From positions 1-38,328 of the forward strand of contig JANYEA010000023.1 in assembly GCA_025363385.1 (NCBI GenBank): a stretch of DNA of 38,328 nucleotides, given 5' to 3'. Positions 32,666-38,328 of this stretch are shown here, one piece after another. The position numbers and the translations under genes were made by a program. The DNA is from Bacteroidota bacterium (GTDB taxonomy: Bacteria > Bacteroidota > Bacteroidia > Chitinophagales > Chitinophagaceae). Position 1 is the first letter of the stretch. Each line of letters begins with the position of its first letter. The notes below the pieces were generated by a model. That model did not search any database and was not told the DNA's origin. It was given only the letters and a program-made list of their open reading frames with translations.

Positions 32666-33088
32666 ATGGATGCAATATTTGAATTGCCACAAATTAAGGC
32701 TGTTGCAAAAGCGCTTTGGAAAGAAGGAAAGGCTCAAAAAGTCTGGATTTTTCATGCGGATATGGGAACTGGTAAAACTAGTTTTATACACGCACTTTGC
32801 GAAGTCTTAGAAGTTAAGGATACGGTAAGTAGCCCTAGTTACTCACTTATAAATGAATACGAGAGCCACATTGCAGGCACTATTTATCATATGGATTGGT
32901 ATCGATTAAAGGATGAAGAAGAAGCCATTCAGGCAGGTATTGAGGATGCTTTATTATCGGGTAATCTTTGTTTAGTTGAGTGGCCTGAGAAAGCAGCAGG
33001 TTTATTGCCCGGTAAACGGTTCGAAGTTTTCATGGAAATTCTGGATGAAAAAATGAGGCGGGTTTATACAGAGCGGTTAGAAGAATAA
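32666..33088 (+). CDS. tsaE: tRNA threonylcarbamoyladenosine biosynthesis ATPase TsaE
   Basis: A 140-residue P-loop protein that works with TsaB and TsaD to make the t6A modification at position 37 of ANN-decoding tRNAs. The Walker A is ADMGTGKTS (31-39), followed by the family segments VSSPSYSLINEY, IYHMDWYRL and CLVEWPEKA. ATG 32666 is chosen over ATG 32645 because the -7 box lies between them. Alanine dehydrogenase follows in the same direction after 92 nt, a pairing frequent in Bacteroidota. Confidence 0.95.
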   Translation: MDAIFELPQIKAVAKALWKEGKAQKVWIFHADMGTGKTSFIHALCEVLEVKDTVSSPSYSLINEYESHIAGTIYHMDWYRLKDEEEAIQAGIEDALLSGNLCLVEWPEKAAGLLPGKRFEVFMEILDEKMRRVYTERLEE

Positions 33089-33180
33089 TCTTCTTTAATG
33101 CTTTTAATAGGAATCTTGTTTGGGGTAAATCAAGTATTTTTATACAGATGAATACATCATCTGATTTTAACCAATAAAAA

Positions 33181-34395
33181 ATGGCTACAACGAAACCATC
33201 TATCAGTGCTTCTTTTCAGTTTGAAACAATGGAGGAAACGCTAGATATTAAACCCCAAGGTGAGAAATTATTTATTGGTATTCCACGCGAAGTAGCATTT
33301 CAAGAAAATAGAATTGCGTTAACACCCGATGCAATTGGGGTCTTAGTTGCAAATGGGAATCATGTACAAGTTGAACATAAAGCAGGAGAGGGAAGCAATT
33401 ATACCGATCAGGATTATGCAGAAGCGGGCGCGAAAATCGTTTACGATAAAGCAGAAATTTATAAAGCTCCGATTCTTGTAAAAAGTGCTCCGCCTGTAGA
33501 AGAAGACTTGCCTTTTCTTCAAATGAATCAGACCATCATTTCTCCTATACATTTATCGGCCTTAAAAAAACACCATATTGAAGTGATGATGTCAAAACGA
33601 ATCACTGCACTTCGTTTTGAAAATTTTAAAGACGATAGTGGTACATATCCCATTGTGCGCAGTATGAGCGAAATTGCAGGTAGTGCAGTTATGCTTATTG
33701 CGGGTCAGTACTTAAGTAGTTTCAATAAAGGGAAAGGTGTTTTACTAGGTGGCATTAGTGGTATTCCACCCACAAAAGTAGTGATAGTTGGTGCCGGTAT
33801 TGTAGGTGAATTTGCAACACGAAATGCATTGGCACTAGGAGCATCTGTAAAAGTTTTTGATAATAATGTTACACGATTAAAACAATTACAAAATAATTTA
33901 GGTCAGCGAATTTGGACATCAGTATTAGAGCCAAAAATTCTTTCAAAGCAACTCAAAACCTGCGAAGTAGCGGTTGGTGCTCTTAGTAATGAATATGGAA
34001 GAGCACCTGTGGTAGTTTCGGAAGAAATGGTGGCGGCCATGCGTCAGGGTAGTATCATTATTGATGTGGCAATAGATCGGGGCGGATGTTTTGAAACAAG
34101 CGAATTAACAAGCCATGAAAACCCTACTTTTCTTAAGCACGGTGTGATTCATTATTGTGTTCCCAATATTCCAAGTGGTTTTGCAAGAACCGCAAGCCAG
34201 GCCATTAGCAATATTTTAATGCCTCTTATTTTAGAAATCAGCGACGAAGGTGGATTAGAGGAAATGGTATGGCACAACTTTAATTTAAGAGAGGGTATTT
34301 ATTTATTCAAAGGGTCATTAACGGATATTTATATAAGTCAGAAGTTCGACCTGAAATTCACAGATTTAAATTTATTGATTGCTAGTAGGAGATAA
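33181..34395 (+). CDS. ald: Alanine dehydrogenase
   Basis: A 404-residue AlaDH/PNT family enzyme, which interconverts L-alanine and pyruvate plus ammonia with NAD. Substrate residues are Arg36 (GIPREVAFQENRIALTP), Lys101 (ILVKSAPP) and His124 (SPIHLSAL); the NAD site is GAGIVG (204-209), and IDVAIDRGGCFETS carries the conserved Asp. An N-terminal extension of about 28 residues before the catalytic fold is typical of the Bacteroidota branch. A TATTTTTA box about 40 nt upstream may be its own promoter. The related transhydrogenase alpha subunit is excluded by the absence of its membrane part. Confidence 0.9.
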   Translation: MATTKPSISASFQFETMEETLDIKPQGEKLFIGIPREVAFQENRIALTPDAIGVLVANGNHVQVEHKAGEGSNYTDQDYAEAGAKIVYDKAEIYKAPILVKSAPPVEEDLPFLQMNQTIISPIHLSALKKHHIEVMMSKRITALRFENFKDDSGTYPIVRSMSEIAGSAVMLIAGQYLSSFNKGKGVLLGGISGIPPTKVVIVGAGIVGEFATRNALALGASVKVFDNNVTRLKQLQNNLGQRIWTSVLEPKILSKQLKTCEVAVGALSNEYGRAPVVVSEEMVAAMRQGSIIIDVAIDRGGCFETSELTSHENPTFLKHGVIHYCVPNIPSGFARTASQAISNILMPLILEISDEGGLEEMVWHNFNLREGIYLFKGSLTDIYISQKFDLKFTDLNLLIASRR

Positions 34396-34410
34396 TAAAA
34401 TTTACATTTT

Positions 34411-34416
34411 AAAGGA
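34411..34416 (+). promoter_or_regulatory. Shine-Dalgarno-like AAAGGA before the 34422 gene
   Basis: AAAGGA ends 5 nt before the ATG at 34422. It is one of the few clear purine-rich ribosome sites in the window and supports that start and co-transcription with ald. Confidence 0.4.
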
Positions 34417-34421
34417 TTTCT

Positions 34422-34817
34422 ATGAGTGATGTTTATTCTGGTGTGAATAGCTTTTTAAATAATCAAAATTTAATTGGAGCTATCGTAATAGTTAGCTCTT
34501 TTGGATATTTTTTTTATCGGAAAAGTAAAATCCATTTTCGCATTAAATCGCATCGTAACAATGCTGGCGTTGTTGTATATAAAGCAGAACACAAGGTTTG
34601 GTTATTTGGAAAGTGGGAATCAGATTATTTGGGAATACATTCTTTTGAACAAAAAGAAAACCACAGGGCACTTTATATACTAATGGGTTGGCAAAAAAAA
34701 GCTGACCAGCCAACATTGGAAGAGGAGGAAAGCGCAAACTGTACATATGAATATTATACTGCTGAAAAAGTAAGGGAGTTAGAACATAATTTGCTGAAGA
34801 GGGTTGATGATGTTTAA
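34422..34817 (+). CDS. Small single-pass membrane protein of unknown function
   Basis: 131 residues that I do not recognise. One transmembrane segment (about 16-33, NLIGAIVIVSSFGYFFY) is followed by a basic stretch and a soluble C-terminal part with several aromatic residues (KVWLFGKWESDYLGIHSF, ALYILMGWQ) and an acidic segment (LEEEE). It lies 26 nt after ald with a good ribosome site and is probably co-transcribed with it. Coding is supported by codon use and the ribosome site; function is unknown. Confidence 0.65.
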   Translation: MSDVYSGVNSFLNNQNLIGAIVIVSSFGYFFYRKSKIHFRIKSHRNNAGVVVYKAEHKVWLFGKWESDYLGIHSFEQKENHRALYILMGWQKKADQPTLEEEESANCTYEYYTAEKVRELEHNLLKRVDDV

Positions 34818-34859
34818 TGAAATGTACCAACCCGTCTGTTCGCTTAATCGCTCCAGCCA

Positions 34860-34885
34860 CCCCTCCCTCGCATGCGATGGAGGGG
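34860..34885. repeat. GC-rich palindrome between convergent genes (REP-like)
   Basis: CCCCTCC (34860-34866) pairs with GGAGGGG (34879-34885), with a C/T mismatch and an inner perfect palindrome TCGCATGCGA (34868-34877). There is no T tract on either side, so it is a poor intrinsic terminator. Its base composition stands out from the AT-rich surroundings. Confidence 0.55.
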
Positions 34886-34909
34886 AAAACATAAAGAGAA
34901 TAGTATTTT

Positions 34910-36241
34910 TTAAACAAATTTTGTGACGCCCGGAATTGCAATTGGATAGTATCCGTCTGGGCCTGGAACTACTGGTGGCGTTGCATCCCAGGCATATTCT
35001 TTTGGATGAATATCTATTCCTGAATTGATGGCTTTATCCCATGCAATAATTTGACCACTATAAGTAGCCATTCTACCTAAGATAGATGTCATGGTACTAT
35101 AAGCACCATTGTCGGCATCTGCAAATTTGTATTCGCCCTTAACTATGGCAGCAAATAACTCATCGTGTTCTGTTTGGTACGGATTATTTTCTCCCTTCAT
35201 ATCAAATTGATAAATCGGATTACCCTTTGCATCAACAATTTTTCCTGCACCACAGAAGATTTTGCCTTTTGTGCCTACTAGTAATTCATCTACTTTACTT
35301 GATGTGCCAGGGATATGTCTGCACTGACTATTCAGGATAGAACCATCGGCATATTGAAACTCTACAAAGTGGTGATCGAAAATCTCTCCATGCTCTTTCC
35401 CTTTTCGAACCTGACGGCCGCCCATACCCTGTGCTTTAACAGGGTAGTCACCTTTGAACCAATTGATGACATCAATATTATGAATATGTTGTTCATTAAT
35501 ATGGTCGCCACAAAGCCAGTTAAAATAATACCAGTTACGCATTTGGTATTCCATTTCTGTTTGTCCTGCTTTACGTGGACGCACCCAAACACCATCGTTA
35601 TTCCACCATGCTTGTGCAGAAGTAATATCGCCTATCTGGTCTTTACGTTTAAATAATTCACGATAAGAGTTTTGATAATGCCTTTGCAAACCAACCACCA
35701 CATTTAATTTTTTCTGTTTTGCAATTTGTGCAGCTGCCAATACTCTTTGAATACCCGCTGGATCAGTTGCCACAGGTTTCTCCATAAAAACATGTTTATT
35801 CTGCGTAATAGCTTCTTCAAAATGGATTGGACGGAAACCAGGCGGTGTAGTAAGAATCACCACATCTGCAAGAGCTATCGCTTTTTTATATCCATCAAAG
35901 CCGGTAAATTTTCTATCTTCTGGAACATCAATTTTTTTCTCTAATCCTTTGCCATCATTTTTCGCTTCTTCCATAAGCGACTTCAGGCAATTGTCTAAAT
36001 TATCTTTGAATGCATCTGCCATGGCAACCAGTTTTACATTCTGTTTGCTCATTAATGCTTGCATAGCTGCTCCGGTACCCCTTCCTCCACATCCTACCAG
36101 TGCAATTTTAATTTCATCTCCGGCTCCTGAAAAATAATTAGCCCTTGAAATAAAAGGGGCAGCAATTAGTCCGCCTGCAATCAGGGAACTGTTTTTTACA
36201 AATTTTCTACGTGAATCATGATGGAAAGCATCGTTTGCCAT
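34910..36241 (-). CDS. Exported Gfo/Idh/MocA family oxidoreductase
   Basis: A 443-residue NAD(P)-dependent sugar or polyol oxidoreductase. The N-terminus has a twin-arginine signal (SRRKFVKNSS, residues 10-19, then a hydrophobic stretch), so it should be exported folded with its cofactor. The Rossmann motif GCGGRGTG (50-57), EKPVATDP and NEQHIHNIDVINW (catalytic-site His region) are family markers. In Bacteroidota such proteins often act on glycans or glycosides. It is the third gene of a unit with the ApbE and SUMF1-like genes; 18 nt separate it from the latter. Substrate not assignable. Confidence 0.92.
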   Translation of the reverse strand: MANDAFHHDSRRKFVKNSSLIAGGLIAAPFISRANYFSGAGDEIKIALVGCGGRGTGAAMQALMSKQNVKLVAMADAFKDNLDNCLKSLMEEAKNDGKGLEKKIDVPEDRKFTGFDGYKKAIALADVVILTTPPGFRPIHFEEAITQNKHVFMEKPVATDPAGIQRVLAAAQIAKQKKLNVVVGLQRHYQNSYRELFKRKDQIGDITSAQAWWNNDGVWVRPRKAGQTEMEYQMRNWYYFNWLCGDHINEQHIHNIDVINWFKGDYPVKAQGMGGRQVRKGKEHGEIFDHHFVEFQYADGSILNSQCRHIPGTSSKVDELLVGTKGKIFCGAGKIVDAKGNPIYQFDMKGENNPYQTEHDELFAAIVKGEYKFADADNGAYSTMTSILGRMATYSGQIIAWDKAINSGIDIHPKEYAWDATPPVVPGPDGYYPIAIPGVTKFV

Positions 36242-36259
36242 AACTATAGTTTTAAATGT

Positions 36260-37267
36260 TTATAGACCTAAATAATGTTTAAAAAACGCATTGATATTTT
36301 CTTCTGAAGGGGCAATTTGAGGGCGCACTAAACGAAATCCCACATTTTTTGCTTCAGTTAGCCACCATTTACTTTTTGGTATTTGCGGATCTCTTCTATT
36401 CCATGCAGGTTCTGAATGAAATCTTTTTGCCGAACGAAAAGCTGTTCCTGATTCCATGAAGCTGCCACCGCGTAATGATTTTGGATACTTGGCACTATTC
36501 ACTTCAGTTATTGGATTTTTAGTATTGTCTTCTATTTTGCTATAACGTTCAGGGTCGTAATGGTCTAAGGTCCACTCCATTAAATTTCCCAAAATATCAT
36601 ATAGTCCCCATGGGTTTGGTTTTTTTTGTCCTACTTTTTCATACTTATCATCACCCGAATCAAGATCCCAGACATAATCTTTCAACTTGCTTTTATCATC
36701 ACCAAAAAAATAAGGGGTGGTTGTTCCGGCACGGCAGGCATATTCCCATTCAGCTTCTGTTGGCAAACGATAGAACACACCAGTTTTTTGATAAAGCCAT
36801 CTACAATACATTAATGCAGCTCTCTGGCTCATGCTATTGGCAGGGTAACCGCCTTCTTTGCCCATTCCCCATGAGAGATCTACATACTGCGGACTCGGTC
36901 TTGTAATTGCATCCACATCAGAGTTCAAACTTGTTTGATCATCCTTCAAAAAAACATCAAACTGGTCTCTCGTTACTTCAAAAGCGCCCATCCAAAAAGC
37001 ATCTATCTGAATTTTCTTTTGTGGACCTTCGTCGGCTTCTCTTTTGGCTTCAGTTAAAGGGCTCCCCATTTGAAAAGTACCTGCTGGTATGGGAAGCATT
37101 TTAAATTTCTGCGTACTACCTGTTATCGGTTGTTCATAAGCTTTAAAATCGGCGTAATTTAACTGAGCTTGTATGCTAGTAACGCATAAAAAGATGGGAA
37201 AAAGAAATGCAGTTTTCAACGAAAAAAATTTATCAATCAAGTTAAGTATAAAATTGCCTGTAGACAA
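36260..37267 (-). CDS. Exported formylglycine-generating-enzyme-fold (SUMF1/EgtB/PvdO) protein
   Basis: About 335 residues from a TTG at 37267; a second TTG at 37219 would give a neater signal peptide (KTAFLFPIFLCVTSIQAQ), and no ATG is available. Family markers are IPAGTFQMGSPLTEAKREADEGP, FWMGAFEVTRDQF, RLPTEAEWEYACRAGTTTPYFFG, NPWGLYDILGNLMEWTLD, SLRGGSF and NVGFRLVR. The active-site Cys pair that true formylglycine-generating enzymes carry after RGGSW is absent (here SFMESGTAFRSAKRF), so it is probably not a sulfatase activator but a structural or ligand-binding relative. No sulfatase gene is nearby. Confidence 0.88.
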   Translation of the reverse strand: MSTGNFILNLIDKFFSLKTAFLFPIFLCVTSIQAQLNYADFKAYEQPITGSTQKFKMLPIPAGTFQMGSPLTEAKREADEGPQKKIQIDAFWMGAFEVTRDQFDVFLKDDQTSLNSDVDAITRPSPQYVDLSWGMGKEGGYPANSMSQRAALMYCRWLYQKTGVFYRLPTEAEWEYACRAGTTTPYFFGDDKSKLKDYVWDLDSGDDKYEKVGQKKPNPWGLYDILGNLMEWTLDHYDPERYSKIEDNTKNPITEVNSAKYPKSLRGGSFMESGTAFRSAKRFHSEPAWNRRDPQIPKSKWWLTEAKNVGFRLVRPQIAPSEENINAFFKHYLGL

Positions 37268-37290
37268 TTTCTTTTATCAGATGTTCACTT

Positions 37291-38289
37291 TTATTTTTTC
37301 CAGTATTGCTTAAAACCTCTGGTCTGATAAACCACCATTTTACCTTTTTCAATACTACTGATAAATAGCTCGGCTTTCTGTTTTCTACATATTTTTTTTG
37401 CCTCTTTTATAGACACAATGCTACAGGCAGTAGCTAACCAATCTGCCACAGTACCTTCTTGAGCAATGATGGTTACATTTCTTTGAAATTCAACACCATA
37501 GCCTGTTCTGGGGTCGATAATATGCGAATATTTTCTACCATTGTGTTCAATGAATTGGTAAGCATCGCCGGATGTGGCCACTGAATAATTAGCAAGTGAA
37601 AGCTTCTTTTTCAATAAGTCGTCTGTGGTTTCTGGAAGATTAACACCCACTATCCAACCATCAGTACCGGGTGTTGCATTGCTCATTGAAATATCACCTC
37701 CGGCATCTGCTAAAGCAGACCCAATGCCATTTTGTTTCAAAAAATCGATTACTTTTTGACCAATATAGCCTTTTGCAATACCCCCTAAATCCAGTTTCAT
37801 TCCATTTTGAGGTAATAAGATTTGATGTTGCAACACATTCCACTGAATGTTACTTAGACCAACTAACCCTAAGGCCATTTTCACACGCAAAGAATCTGGA
37901 AAAACCTGTTTTTTTCTCATTATTCGCCACATGGAACTTAGCGGACCAATGCTGATATCAAAAGCATGAACACTTTTTTCAAATGCAAATTTTGATTGCA
38001 TCAGGATATCCCACATTGCGGGCGAACAGGATTGAAATCCATTGCCAGCTTGAAGGCTCAATTTGCTTAACTCACTGGTACTGTCGTAATCGCTAAAAAT
38101 ATGGCTAAATGAATCAATCAGTAAGAAACTTGCTTGAGCCAAAATAGCTGCTTTTGTGCTATCCTCAGAAGCAATTATCAAATTAAAAGGAGATCCCATC
38201 TTATTTTGAACAAAATGGAATTTTCTAGCCTGACTGCATACTGTAGTTACAGATAAACAAAAAACGATAATAATATAATTTCGACGCAA
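37291..38289 (-). CDS. apbE: FAD:protein FMN transferase (ApbE family)
   Basis: A 332-residue ApbE-fold protein, which attaches FMN covalently to Ser/Thr of target proteins such as NqrB/NqrC-type subunits. Markers: KMGSPFNLI, DYDSTSELSKLS, KLDLGGIAKGYIGQKVI, ADAGGDIS, and HIIDPRTGYG in the metal-binding region. An N-terminal signal (NYIIIVFCLSVTTVCSQA) places it in the periplasm. The start is TTG 38289; no earlier ATG is seen in the window. It heads the unit with the SUMF1-fold and Gfo/Idh genes (23-nt gap). No obvious flavinylation target is in the window. Confidence 0.92.
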   Translation of the reverse strand: MRRNYIIIVFCLSVTTVCSQARKFHFVQNKMGSPFNLIIASEDSTKAAILAQASFLLIDSFSHIFSDYDSTSELSKLSLQAGNGFQSCSPAMWDILMQSKFAFEKSVHAFDISIGPLSSMWRIMRKKQVFPDSLRVKMALGLVGLSNIQWNVLQHQILLPQNGMKLDLGGIAKGYIGQKVIDFLKQNGIGSALADAGGDISMSNATPGTDGWIVGVNLPETTDDLLKKKLSLANYSVATSGDAYQFIEHNGRKYSHIIDPRTGYGVEFQRNVTIIAQEGTVADWLATACSIVSIKEAKKICRKQKAELFISSIEKGKMVVYQTRGFKQYWKK

Positions 38290-38328
38290 GGATTAGATTT
38301 AAGATCTTATGGTTAAATTTAGTGACTA

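Noticed and set aside
34860..34885. Palindrome read as an intrinsic terminator
   Set aside because: No T tract follows the stem on either strand.
1..38328. Search by eye for tRNA, rRNA, CRISPR arrays, insertion sequences and prophage genes
   Set aside because: No cloverleaf-like sequence, regularly spaced repeats, transposase, integrase or phage structural protein was found; the intergenic regions are short and accounted for.

Overview
The window looks like chromosomal DNA of a Bacteroidota bacterium, most likely in or near the family Chitinophagaceae. Evidence: AT-rich DNA, little Shine-Dalgarno sequence, several promoters with the Bacteroidota -7 box TAnnTTTG, and typical local gene pairs (ftsX with a DUF3098 protein, tsaE with alanine dehydrogenase, an RprY-like response regulator, UMF1-type MFS transporter). 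It is mostly housekeeping DNA with one decayed patch. I see no rRNA, tRNA, CRISPR array, phage or insertion sequence, and no stretch over 300 bases without a gene.

Layout. 1-3144 (+): a membrane protein cut by the window edge, its winged-helix partner, then an ABC exporter (ATPase, permease) with a LolA-like exported protein. 3147-5121 (-): aldose-1-epimerase-like protein and PdxA (vitamin B6). 5243-8013 (+): RsmA, a D-2-hydroxyacid dehydrogenase, GreA and a HIT hydrolase. 8017-8580 (-): RuvC. 8716-10507 (+): a flippase-like membrane protein and a DUF3108 protein. 10516-14894 (-): MBL-fold hydrolase, UMF1 transporter, UppP (lipid carrier recycling), DUF3098 protein and FtsX. 15101-21588 (+): LeuS, an exported S9 (DPP IV-type) peptidase, a small lipoprotein-like unknown and an exported Fe/Mn superoxide dismutase. 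21655-24862: a decaying region with a broken membrane/periplasmic gene, an NmrA-like reductase with an internal stop, its MarR regulator, and a second small reductase. 24914-28452: RuvB, an orphan OmpR-type regulator, and a HerA-like ATPase split by a frameshift. 28449-32501 (-): RecQ and a Cu(+) P-type ATPase. 32666-34817 (+): TsaE, alanine dehydrogenase, unknown. 34910-38289 (-): ApbE, a sulfatase-modifying-factor-fold protein and a Tat-exported Gfo/Idh/MocA oxidoreductase.

The strongest unusual signal is regulatory. A 12-bp hairpin followed by eight T lies between a good promoter and the greA start codon, just after the predicted transcription start, so greA appears to carry an early intrinsic terminator in its own leader. 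GreA acts on paused RNA polymerase, so this may be a feedback loop like the E. coli greA leader, arising in another phylum. Other signals worth checking: four genes (rsmA, ruvC, ruvB, tsaE) whose -7 boxes end 4-5 nt before the ATG, which predicts leaderless mRNAs; a MarR regulator with two matching TTGTA-N2-TACAA palindromes; an exported superoxide dismutase lacking the usual gateway Tyr; and a P-loop ATPase split between Walker A and Walker B with a TAATG junction. Product calls rest on reading motifs in the translations. No database search was possible.
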